This document shows, one piece after another, positions 1 through 5,937 of a stretch of 6,647 bases of DNA (within the stretch, counting starts at the first letter, position 1; each line of letters opens with the position of its first letter). The position numbers and the translations under genes were made by a program. The DNA is from Rubrobacter sp. (lineage in GTDB: Bacteria > Actinomycetota > Rubrobacteria > Rubrobacterales > Rubrobacteraceae), in contig JADDPU010000100.1 of assembly GCA_016781725.1 (NCBI GenBank), positions 1 through 6,647 of the forward strand. Direction: 5' to 3'. The notes beneath the pieces are model-generated. The model saw nothing but the letters and a program-made list of their open reading frames with translations. It was not told where the DNA came from and ran no database searches.

Positions 1-33
1 TACCCCAGCCCGGGGGTCAGACCGTGAGGATAG

Positions 34-174
34 AAGGCCGCCGAGCCTGAGGAGAGCGGCGAGCGCGGCGTCATCGTAAACACGGCCTTGCGCCTCTACG
101 GCTCGGTCAGGGAGGACTGTCTCAAGAAGGCCAACCTGGAGCCCCGCGAGAGGTGGCAGAGCGGCGGCCGGTAA
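34..174 (+). pseudogene. Short coding-like remnant, 3' end of an unidentified gene
   Basis: The plus-strand frame from codon 34 to the TAA at 172-174 reads 46 residues. Nearly every codon ends in G or C, which the other two frames do not match, and the peptide looks protein-like (it contains VIVNTALRLYGSVREDCLKK). An in-frame TAG at 31-33 closes it upstream and a TGA lies at 25-27. The only usual start inside is TTG at 88-90, with no clear ribosome-binding site. The simplest reading is the 3' end of a decayed or frameshifted gene; a very small intact gene starting at 88 is the alternative. It converges on the minus-strand phosphatase gene, with 43 bases between the stops. I do not recognise a family. 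Confidence 0.3.
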
Positions 175-217
175 CGCGGGGTGGTACCGGCGATATGCGT
201 CCCGTCCGAAGAGCGGC

Positions 218-976
218 TCAGGTCTCCCCTTTGAGCACCGCGAGGGCCGCGGCGTAGGAGTTCAGCGGGCGGTTGTCGTCCATGGGCACTACCGTCACGT
301 CCGCGCCGCGTCCGGCGACTACCGCAAGGGCGGGGTCGTTGGTGTCCATCACCGCCACGGTCGGGATACCCGCGGCGATGGCGGCACCCGCGAAGCCGTG
401 GTCGGCGACCACCAGGTCGACCTCGTGACCCAGTTCTGCGAGGACATCGCGCATGTGGTCCGGGCTGTGGGTGTGAAATAGGCCGGCCCCGTTGCCCAAA
501 GTGCCGACCGAACCCGCCCAGTCGAGGGAGATCCCCTTCGCGTAGAGCCCGCGGGCCTTCGCGGAGGCCACCTCGCCGCCGAGCTCCTGCGCCCACCGGG
601 CGAGCTCGAGGTAGTAGAGGAGCAGGGCGCCGGGGTGCCCAGTGGCGAAGATTAGACGCCCCCCAGACCCGGCGACGTCCCTGATCCGCTCGCCGGCCTC
701 GACGAGCCCGGCGGCCGTGCGGGCCGGGTCTATGCAGCCGCGTCCGGGGGTCTCCTCCCTGTCCGGGGGGTTCCCCAGCTGGTGGGAGACGGCCTCGTAG
801 GCCTCATCGAAGGTCACGTCGCGCAGCAGATCCTCCATGCCGAACGTGTTGTTCTCGTCCAGTTCGAGGAGGAGCCCAATCTTGTGGAGGTTGTTCTCCG
901 CGCCGTGGGAGGTGCGGTTACCGGCCACCCCGGCTTCGAGTAGGCGCTCCGCTTGCTGGCTGATTAGGGGGTTCAT
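218..976 (-). CDS. Putative phosphatase-family protein of actinobacterial type
   Basis: The product has 252 residues, no signal peptide and no membrane segment, so it is probably cytosolic. It resembles, from memory, an uncharacterised actinobacterial family usually named simply 'phosphatase'. Landmarks are ENNLHK (27-32), ATGHPG (111-116), HTHS (168-171), ADHGFAG (191-197), MDTNDPA (210-216) and PMDDNRP (231-237). The spaced His and Asp clusters suggest a metal- or phosphate-binding site, but substrate and reaction are unknown. The 'IPTVAVMDTNDP' stretch recalls the VDTN(x)DP turn of ribosomal protein S2, probably a shared local fold element. The start is ATG at 974-976; no Shine-Dalgarno is visible before it, but a TAnnnT box eight bases upstream suggests a leaderless mRNA. 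It lies 104 bases after the thioesterase stop, so it may be a separate transcription unit. The family call is moderate; the enzymatic name is only an annotation tradition. Confidence 0.7.
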   Translation of the reverse strand: MNPLISQQAERLLEAGVAGNRTSHGAENNLHKIGLLLELDENNTFGMEDLLRDVTFDEAYEAVSHQLGNPPDREETPGRGCIDPARTAAGLVEAGERIRDVAGSGGRLIFATGHPGALLLYYLELARWAQELGGEVASAKARGLYAKGISLDWAGSVGTLGNGAGLFHTHSPDHMRDVLAELGHEVDLVVADHGFAGAAIAAGIPTVAVMDTNDPALAVVAGRGADVTVVPMDDNRPLNSYAAALAVLKGET

Positions 977-984
977 AGCGCCCG

Positions 985-990
985 AGTTTA
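985..990 (-). promoter_or_regulatory. Possible -10 box for a leaderless phosphatase transcript
   Basis: On the minus strand this reads TAAACT, fitting the actinobacterial TAnnnT -10 pattern. Eight bases separate it from the ATG, which puts the expected transcription start at or next to the A of ATG. No Shine-Dalgarno lies between. There is no convincing -35 hexamer at 17-18 bases (GCAAAG or GGCAAA). A six-base motif can occur by chance; the spacing is what makes it worth listing. Confidence 0.35.
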
Positions 991-1080
991 CCAGAGGACC
1001 ATAGAGTCTTTGCCGCTAAGGATCACACGTGGCCCCGATCGTCGCGGCCCGGTTCTAGATCGAGGCCTGTCTATCGGACT

Positions 1081-1479
1081 CTAGGGCTCGTCGGATGCGA
1101 GATGCAATAGTTCCTCTGGCATCCTGACGGGCTTGCCGGTGGAGAGGTCTACGCAGGCGTGGCGCGTGTAACCGGTAGCGATCTCCTCCCCGTCCCGGAA
1201 GACCTCGTAGTCGAAGCGGAGGGAGACCTTGCCGAGCTCGGCCAGCTCCGTGTGAAGCGTCAGCTCATCGTCGAAGAACGCCGGCCTGCGGTAGCGGGCG
1301 AGGGCCTCCACGACGACGAGCCCGCGTCCCCCGCGCTCCATCTCCTTGTAGGAGCGGCCCTTGGCGCGCATCCACTCGACGCGCCCTACCTCGAAGTAGG
1401 AGAGGTAGTTGGCGTTGTTCACGTGCCCCTGGGCGTCGATCTCCGCGTAGCGGACCCGGATTTTCGTCTCGTGGATTAT
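1081..1479 (-). CDS. Acyl-CoA thioesterase, 4HBT hot-dog fold (YbgC/FadM-like)
   Basis: The product is about 132 residues, the normal size for a 4-hydroxybenzoyl-CoA-type thioesterase, which hydrolyses acyl-CoA to free acid and CoA in the cytosol. The signature is RVRYAEIDAQGHVNNANYLS, with the expected catalytic Asp at residue 15 and the following GHVNN..Y..YFE helix. The rest (ARYRRPAFFDDEL, RFDYEVF, EIATGYTRHACVD) fits the hot-dog strands. The start is unusual: there is no ATG, GTG or TTG in frame for more than 40 codons upstream, and the first downstream GTG is inside GHVNN, past the catalytic Asp. The best candidate is ATA at 1477-1479, overlapping the hydratase TAA as ATAA behind a GAGGGA motif; ATC at 1474-1476 is second. 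It is therefore probably translationally coupled to the hydratase. A sequencing error or a point mutation of the start is possible. The function call is firm at family level; the substrate is unknown. Confidence 0.88.
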   Translation of the reverse strand: MIHETKIRVRYAEIDAQGHVNNANYLSYFEVGRVEWMRAKGRSYKEMERGGRGLVVVEALARYRRPAFFDDELTLHTELAELGKVSLRFDYEVFRDGEEIATGYTRHACVDLSTGKPVRMPEELLHLASDEP

Positions 1480-2249
1480 CTTCCCTCGAACTTTGGCTTG
1501 CGTTTCTCGACGAAGGCGCCCATCCCCTCGCGGGCGTCCTCGGTGGCGAAGAGCAGGGCGAACTGGTCGGCCTCGTACTCGAGGCCGCTTATGAGGTCGA
1601 CGTCGAGGGCGCGGTTCGCCGCTGCCTTCGCGTGCCTGACGGCAAGGGGCCCGTTGGCGGAGATCTCGGCCGCAAGCTCTTTTGCGGCGTCGAGCGCCCC
1701 GCCCTGGGGGACTACGCGGTTGACGAGGCCCATCTGCCTGGCCTCCTCGGCGCCTATGCGGCGCCCGGTGAAGATGAGCTCTTTCGCGAGCGCGGGCCCG
1801 ATGAGGCGCGGCAGACGCTGGGTGCCGCCCATGCCGGGCAGGATACCGAGGCCCACCTCGGGGAAGCCGAAGGTCGCGTTCTCGGCGGCTATGCGGACGT
1901 CGCAAGCCACCGCAACCTCGCAGCCCCCGCCCAGCGCGAAACCGTTCACGGCGGCTATGGTCGGAACGGGGCTCCGGTCGAGGAGGGCCATGGCGGCGTG
2001 GCCGATCTCCGAGAAGCGCTTGGCCTCGAGAGGGTCCATGACGCTCATCACCCTTATGTCAGCCCCCGCGATAAACGAGCGCTCTCCGGCGCCGGTAACC
2101 ACGATCGCGCGCGGCTCATCGGCCTCCAGCTCCAGCAGCGACTGCCCGATCTCCTCTACCACCTGCCGGTCGAGGGCGTTCAGCTTCTCCTGGCGGTCGA
2201 TGGTCAGGACGGCCACGCCGTCCTCGCGCTCTACCCTCACGTAGTCCAA
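1476..2249 (-). CDS. Enoyl-CoA hydratase/isomerase (crotonase family)
   Basis: At 257 residues this is a full-length crotonase. Such enzymes hydrate trans-2-enoyl-CoA to 3-hydroxyacyl-CoA in beta-oxidation and related pathways. Visible landmarks are the oxyanion/CoA segment FIAGADI (59-65), NGFALGGGCE (102-111) and FGFPEVGLGILPGMGG (127-142). Both hydratase glutamates are present, Glu111 and Glu131, 20 residues apart as in the rat mitochondrial enzyme. This favours hydratase over the methylmalonyl-CoA decarboxylase sometimes found beside B12 mutases, though crotonase specificity is hard to read from motifs. The start is TTG at 2247-2249, nine bases after AGGAG (2259-2263); the GTG at codon 4 is too far from that site. 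It lies 52 bases after the B12-binding subunit and its stop overlaps the thioesterase start, so these three genes are probably co-expressed. Confidence 0.93.
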   Translation of the reverse strand: MDYVRVEREDGVAVLTIDRQEKLNALDRQVVEEIGQSLLELEADEPRAIVVTGAGERSFIAGADIRVMSVMDPLEAKRFSEIGHAAMALLDRSPVPTIAAVNGFALGGGCEVAVACDVRIAAENATFGFPEVGLGILPGMGGTQRLPRLIGPALAKELIFTGRRIGAEEARQMGLVNRVVPQGGALDAAKELAAEISANGPLAVRHAKAAANRALDVDLISGLEYEADQFALLFATEDAREGMGAFVEKRKPKFEGR

Positions 2250-2262
2250 GACGCAACTCTCC

Positions 2263-2283
2263 TTCTAGGTTTCAGGTATCAGG
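2263..2283 (-). repeat. Three tandem heptamers CCTGATA-CCTGAAA-CCTAGAA
   Basis: On the minus strand three contiguous 7-base units read CCTGATA (2277-2283), CCTGAAA (2270-2276) and CCTAGAA (2263-2269). They share CCT at the start and A at the end, with the third diverged where it runs into the Shine-Dalgarno of the hydratase (AGGAG at 2259-2263). The block is AT-richer than its surroundings and noncoding. It may be a short tandem repeat family of this genome or a regulatory leader; one copy cannot decide. Confidence 0.5.
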
Positions 2284-2304
2284 AAAAGCTGTAGCCTGAA
2301 CCTA
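2266..2304 (-). repeat. Inverted repeat between B12-subunit stop and hydratase
   Basis: Arms at 2295-2304 and 2266-2276 pair as a 10-bp stem with one bulged base: on the minus strand TAGGTTCAGG against CCTGAAACCTA, with an 18-base loop. The first arm starts exactly at the TAG stop of the B12-binding subunit. There is no T-run after it, so it is a poor intrinsic terminator. It could be an mRNA-stabilising or attenuating hairpin between the two genes, or a by-product of the heptamer repeat it overlaps. Confidence 0.4.
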
Positions 2305-2694
2305 TCTAACCGCTTGTTTGATGTACTCTACAGCTTTCTTGGTCGGGGTTCCCGGGGTGAACACCTCGCCGACCCCGATCTCCTTGAGCCTCGGGATGTC
2401 GTGTTTTGGGATGGTGCCCCCGACGAAGACGAGGATGTCTTCGGCCTCGTTCTCCGCCAGAAGGTCCACGATCTTCGGCACGAGCGTCATGTGGGCGCCC
2501 GAGAGGATGGAGATGCCGATGGCGTCGGCGTCCTCCTGGATGGCGGCCTCGACTACCTGCTCCGGGGTCTGGTGGAGGCCCGTGTAGATCACCTCCATGC
2601 CGGCGTCGCGCAGGGCGCGGGCTATGATCTTGGCCCCCCGATCGTGCCCGTCGAGGCCGACCTTCGCAACGACTACCCTTAAAGTGCGCGCCAT
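2302..2694 (-). CDS. Free-standing cobalamin-binding subunit of a methylmalonyl-CoA-type mutase
   Basis: The 130-residue product is a complete B12-binding Rossmann domain matching the C-terminal domain of methylmalonyl-CoA mutase. It has the base-off/His-on motif DGHDRG at 15-20 (His17 is the expected cobalt ligand), the SxL element Ser62-Ile-Leu64 and the GG at 92-93 that line the nucleotide tail. Such separate small subunits pair with a catalytic TIM-barrel subunit of about 550 residues to interconvert methylmalonyl-CoA and succinyl-CoA; related two-part mutases act on 2-hydroxyisobutyryl-CoA or isobutyryl-CoA. No large subunit is in the window, so the substrate is not proven. The start is ATG at 2692-2694, preceded by AGGGG (2699-2703) four bases away. 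TAGAAT (2704-2709) could instead be a -10 box giving a nearly leaderless mRNA. The gene begins 31 bases after the Vps62-like gene. Confidence 0.9.
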   Translation of the reverse strand: MARTLRVVVAKVGLDGHDRGAKIIARALRDAGMEVIYTGLHQTPEQVVEAAIQEDADAIGISILSGAHMTLVPKIVDLLAENEAEDILVFVGGTIPKHDIPRLKEIGVGEVFTPGTPTKKAVEYIKQAVR

Positions 2695-2703
2695 CGTGCC
2701 CCT

Positions 2704-2709
2704 ATTCTA
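2704..2709 (-). promoter_or_regulatory. Possible -10 box before the B12-binding subunit
   Basis: The minus strand reads TAGAAT, five of six matches to TATAAT, nine bases before the ATG. Transcription would begin within two or three bases of the start codon and would leave out most of the AGGGG element at 2699-2703. No -35 match is seen at 17 bases (GAGGTG). If it is real, the acyl-CoA genes to the left form a transcription unit separate from the membrane-protein pair. Confidence 0.3.
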
Positions 2710-2725
2710 ACCGACTCGGCCGGGC

Positions 2726-4591
2726 TCACCTCCTGAGCTCGCGCAGGTTGTCCCAGAGGACGTAGAGGCCCACGATCAGCACGGCCCCTACGACGAGCTG
2801 CCAGAAGAACTCGTAGACGATCACCAGGGCTGCGACCACCGCAAGCCCGATGTTGGCGCTGCTGACCAGGTTGACGAGCCGGCCCCTGAAGCCGGCCTCG
2901 ACGAACGCGAAGAGGGAGATGCTAACGACCAGCATGGAGATAAGGTGGTCCCGCTCGAAGAGCGCTATGGCGACGAAGCTTATGAGCACCAGGCTCACGC
3001 TCGCGGCGGCCCAGGCCTCGGCCACGCGGCTGACGCGCAGCTCCGCGTCGGAGGCAGGCCTGTGGGCGCGGACGATGTGGGCGCGGGCCGGCCCGCGCTC
3101 GCCGGCCTTGAGGCGGTCGGCGTACTCCTCGAGAGCCCCGGAGACTACCTCGTCGGTGGCGAGCTTCGCCCTGAGCCTCTCTACCTCCGTCGAGAGTTCC
3201 GCGACGCGCCGGGTCGTCTCCTCGTAGGGCGCGTCGAGGTGGGACTTGTCCCTCATCGCGGAGAGCTCGACGCCGAGCCTCTTGAGCTCCCCGCTCTTCT
3301 CGGAGATCTCGGCCGTGAGCGCCTCGCAGCGCGCCTGGATCTCCGCCCGCTCCTGGTGGACGGTCTCGAGCTCCTCGTCGGGGGGAGGAACCTTGTCGAG
3401 GCCGGCCCATCCCACGGGGTCGTACCAGGCCCGGCTCACGGTCTTGTCGCGGTTGTACATAGGTCCCGCCGGGGCGTCCTCGCCCTCGAAGGGGTCCCTG
3501 GCGTAGAGTCCCCAGAGCCCCCGGTACCCGCGCACCCAGTCAGGGTAGGGCTCGAGCATGAGCCTCGGCGGGTCCCACTCCCTGTCCCCCCCGGGCCCGA
3601 CCGTCAGGCCGTCCCCGCGGGCGTAGTCCACGAAGGGGATGTGGAAGTAGCCTGATGAGTCTTCCTCCTCGCCGTCCCCGACGTACTGCCCGAGCCTCGT
3701 CCTCCAGAAAGTGCGAACTGCGGCTCCTACCCTGGCGAGGGGCCGCGGGAGGGGCAGGTCCAGCTCCGTCAGGTACTCGCCAGGGGCGTAGTAGCTGGCG
3801 TGGGAGCCGGCGCCCACGTAGATCACGGGGTGCTCCCCCACCTTCTCGACCTCGGGGTCGTCCCACCTGCGCCTTAGGTTGTCGCCTGTGTAGTTGTGCG
3901 CGGCGTAGGCCACCCACTCTGGCTCGACCTCGCCCTCCTCCGACTCCGAGAGGTAGACGAAGATCTTCTCCCAGTCCGCCTCGTGGTCGTTCGCCCCGAA
4001 AAAGCCGCTCCTCCAGTCGTTGAACGGGTAGAAGAGCCAGTACTGCAGGACCACCCATCCGTCCTGGCGGATCACGCGCCCGTGGTACCTGTAGTGCTCG
4101 CGTTCTTTCATGATGCGCTCGTAGGCTACCGAGGCCGCCGCCGCGGCCTCCCCCGGCACCCTTCCGCGGGCGAGGAGCGCTATGGAGTAGAGGGCATCCA
4201 CGAAGCGGGAGATATACCCGACGCGGGCCAGGCGACCGCGCCCGGCGCGGAAGGCTTCCCTCGACTCCTTGAAGTCCTTCGCCCGCCGCCGGAAGAGGCG
4301 CAGGCGCCTGCCGCGAGCGTCGGGGCCGAGGTCGTCGGCGTCGGTGAACTTGAGGAAGTGGACGGCCCCGGCCTCGTCGAGGGGCTGCTGGGCGAGACTG
4401 TCCAGGCTCAGCTTCCCGCCCGGAACCACGCAGGCGGCCTCCTCACCCGCTCGCTGCACCCACAGGCTGCACGCCCGCACGTAGGGTGCTACGTCCATCG
4501 GGTAGAACTTGTCGCCCCTGGTCGAGCGGATTACAGGCTCGAAGCGCCGCAGCAGGGCCTCGGCCCAGTCCTGGTGTTGTCCCTCCCTCAT
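2726..4591 (-). CDS. Vps62-like domain protein with coiled coil and C-terminal membrane domain
   Basis: The product has 621 residues. After a charged N-terminal region (1-175), residues 180-400 look like a Vps62/DUF946-type domain: VLQYWLFYPFND (181-192), GANDHEADWE (199-208), VAYAAHNY (227-234), VIYVGAGSHASYY (256-268) and a late YRGLWG ... AGPMYN segment (356-380) ending in DPVGW. A Glu/Arg-rich coiled coil follows (about 404-480), then four predicted membrane helices (about 526-545, 549-567, 573-596, 597-613). There is no N-terminal signal peptide, so the large soluble part is probably cytoplasmic and anchored to the inner face of the membrane. The biochemical role of bacterial Vps62-like proteins is not known to me. 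The start is ATG at 4589-4591, with AGGGG six bases upstream and an ATGA overlap with the preceding gene. The frame stays open further upstream, but that part is the shadow of the overlapping gene. Gene reality is firm; the domain name comes from remembered motifs. Confidence 0.8.
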   Translation of the reverse strand: MREGQHQDWAEALLRRFEPVIRSTRGDKFYPMDVAPYVRACSLWVQRAGEEAACVVPGGKLSLDSLAQQPLDEAGAVHFLKFTDADDLGPDARGRRLRLFRRRAKDFKESREAFRAGRGRLARVGYISRFVDALYSIALLARGRVPGEAAAAASVAYERIMKEREHYRYHGRVIRQDGWVVLQYWLFYPFNDWRSGFFGANDHEADWEKIFVYLSESEEGEVEPEWVAYAAHNYTGDNLRRRWDDPEVEKVGEHPVIYVGAGSHASYYAPGEYLTELDLPLPRPLARVGAAVRTFWRTRLGQYVGDGEEEDSSGYFHIPFVDYARGDGLTVGPGGDREWDPPRLMLEPYPDWVRGYRGLWGLYARDPFEGEDAPAGPMYNRDKTVSRAWYDPVGWAGLDKVPPPDEELETVHQERAEIQARCEALTAEISEKSGELKRLGVELSAMRDKSHLDAPYEETTRRVAELSTEVERLRAKLATDEVVSGALEEYADRLKAGERGPARAHIVRAHRPASDAELRVSRVAEAWAAASVSLVLISFVAIALFERDHLISMLVVSISLFAFVEAGFRGRLVNLVSSANIGLAVVAALVIVYEFFWQLVVGAVLIVGLYVLWDNLRELRR

Positions 4592-5022
4592 GGGACGCCC
4601 CTGAGCTCGGCCTCGCGCCCGGGCCGGAAGACCACCCGCACGTCGTGGGAGTTGAGGTACAGGATCATCAGGATAGAGTAGGCCATGATCGGGTAGACGT
4701 AGCCCGGCTGAAAGAGGGTGTAGAGCCAAAGGCACACGGCCAGGCTGAGGCCCTGGGCGATCGCGGCCAGGAGCCATCCCCTGCGCCTCAGCAGCAGAAA
4801 GCTCAACCCCGAGAGGAGCGTCAGGACCGCCGGCGGGGCGAAGAGCGCGAAGGCCGCCACCTCGATCACCCCCTGCGGCGGGGCTTTCTCGGGGCTGATC
4901 GCCCGCCAGTCGACCAACGTGGACTCGTAGAGGCCGAGGCCCACGATCCCGACTACCTGCAAGACCAAGAGCAGCCCGATGGCCCTTACCGGTCGGTATG
5001 AAGTCTTGTCCGGCTCCACCAA
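4588..5022 (-). CDS. Small four-helix membrane protein, partner of the Vps62-like protein
   Basis: The 144-residue product has four likely transmembrane helices (about 12-32, 52-77, 82-103, 106-123) and short, partly basic ends. The last helix runs into LNSHDVRVVFRP (123-134), similar to the LNSPEVRxxF tail that I recall from many small uncharacterised bacterial membrane proteins. No enzymatic motif is visible. Its stop overlaps the ATG of the Vps62-like gene by ATGA, so the two are probably translated together and may form one membrane complex. Two starts are possible: TTG at 5020-5022, ten bases after GGAGGGAG (5033-5040), or GTG at 5017-5019, four bases after GGAGG (5024-5028). The choice changes only the first residue. 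A TAnnnT box, TAAGCT (5046-5051), lies upstream without a -35 match. It follows the FAH gene after 96 bases. Confidence 0.82.
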   Translation of the reverse strand: MVEPDKTSYRPVRAIGLLLVLQVVGIVGLGLYESTLVDWRAISPEKAPPQGVIEVAAFALFAPPAVLTLLSGLSFLLLRRRGWLLAAIAQGLSLAVCLWLYTLFQPGYVYPIMAYSILMILYLNSHDVRVVFRPGREAELRGVP

Positions 5023-5118
5023 GCCTCCGGAACTCCCTCCTGCCTAGCTTATCCGAGGCCAGCCGCGATCCTGAGCCCGGCAACAGATTACACCGAGGTC
5101 CGCGGGCAGGACCATGGC

Positions 5119-5937
5119 CTACTCGGTCTCGACGGGGTTTGTGAGGGCCCCGAGGCCCTCTATCTCGATCGTGACTTCGTCACCGTCCTTCAGCCAGAGC
5201 TGAGGGTCGCGGGCCATGCCCACGCCGGGGGGTGTGCCCGTGATGATGACATCCCCGGGAACCAGCGTCATGCCGGTCGAGAGGAACGCGACGAGCTCGG
5301 CGACGGAGAAGATCATCTTCGAGGTGTGCCCGTCCTGGACTACCTCCCCGTTGAGAGTGCACCGGACGGAGAGGTTCTGCGGGTCTTCGACCTCGTCGCG
5401 GGTGACGATGTAGGGCCCCAGAGGACAGAAGGTGTCTATGGCCTTGCCGCGCGTCCACTGCCCGCCCTCCCCGAGCTGGATGTCGCGCGCGGAGACGTCG
5501 TTGGCGTTGGCGTAGCCGAAGACGTAATCCAGGGCTTCGGATTCCGAGACGTTGCGCGCCGTCCGCCCGATCACGACGGCCAGCTCGGCCTCGTAGTCCG
5601 GCTGCTGGGTGATCGGGGGTATCCGGATGGCCTCCCCGTGGCCGATTATGCTGTTGGCGTACTTGGCGAAGACGATGGGTTTCTCGGGTATGGGCGCGCC
5701 CGTCTCGGCCGCATGGTCCTCGTAGTTGAGCCCGATGCAGATGACCTTCTCAGGCCTCGCGACGGGGGCGTGGATGCGGGCCTCCTCCAGCGCCACGGTC
5801 TCCTCGCCAGGCTCCGGGCTCCCGCCGCGCTCGATAAACTCGATCATGCCGGCGCCGCCTAAGGGCTGTATCTCTCCGTCGTCTATGGACCCTATCCTCG
5901 TCTCCCCGCCACCCACGGAGTACGTCACCAGCTTCAA
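5119..5937 (-). CDS. Fumarylacetoacetate hydrolase (FAH) family protein
   Basis: The 272-residue product matches the FAH superfamily, cytosolic metal-dependent enzymes that hydrolyse C-C bonds, decarboxylate or isomerise 2-keto acids. The metal ligands expected for the family are present: Glu116 and Glu118 in DYEAELAVVIG and Asp147 in NDVSARD. Other landmarks are GLNYEDHAAE (69-78, with the usual His75), FAKY (90-93), RGKAIDTFCPLGP (163-175) and the closing ITGTPPGVG (232-240). A small N-terminal domain (1-60) comes before the catalytic fold. Likely roles include acylpyruvate hydrolase, oxaloacetate decarboxylase or a step in homoprotocatechuate-type degradation; motifs do not separate these. 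The start is TTG at 5935-5937, five bases after AGGAG (5943-5947), with a TTGAAGCT duplication just upstream. The neighbouring dienelactone-hydrolase-like gene makes a catabolic role plausible. Confidence 0.92.
   Translation of the reverse strand: MKLVTYSVGGGETRIGSIDDGEIQPLGGAGMIEFIERGGSPEPGEETVALEEARIHAPVARPEKVICIGLNYEDHAAETGAPIPEKPIVFAKYANSIIGHGEAIRIPPITQQPDYEAELAVVIGRTARNVSESEALDYVFGYANANDVSARDIQLGEGGQWTRGKAIDTFCPLGPYIVTRDEVEDPQNLSVRCTLNGEVVQDGHTSKMIFSVAELVAFLSTGMTLVPGDVIITGTPPGVGMARDPQLWLKDGDEVTIEIEGLGALTNPVETE

Noticed and set aside
1..74. Minus-strand open frame from ATG at 72-74 running off the left edge
   Set aside because: Only 24 codons are visible, without a ribosome-binding site, and the same bases are better explained by the plus-strand coding bias.
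1480..1905. N-terminal extension of the thioesterase to an upstream start
   Set aside because: The added residues are an Arg/Pro-rich shadow of the hydratase, and the family normally begins a few residues before the catalytic Asp motif.
1159..2244. Long plus-strand open frame of 361 codons across the hydratase and thioesterase
   Set aside because: It is antisense to two genes with full catalytic motifs; its Ser/Arg/Ala-rich product has no recognisable domain and reflects GC-rich codon structure on the other strand.
3896..4681. Plus-strand open frame of 261 codons over the Vps62-like gene
   Set aside because: It is the antisense shadow of a gene with clear domain structure, with no start signal or family resemblance of its own.
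4592..5083. N-terminal extension of the Vps62-like protein by 164 residues
   Set aside because: The extension is Gly/Arg/Pro-rich and overlaps the four-helix membrane gene in another frame; the ATG at 4589-4591 has AGGGG upstream and a standard ATGA overlap.
5097..5113. Five-base inverted repeat GGTCC/GGACC after the FAH stop as a terminator
   Set aside because: The stem is short with a seven-base loop and no T-run; such repeats are expected by chance at this GC content.
5326..5862. Plus-strand open frame of 178 codons over the FAH gene
   Set aside because: It is antisense to a gene with all FAH metal ligands in place and has no recognisable product.
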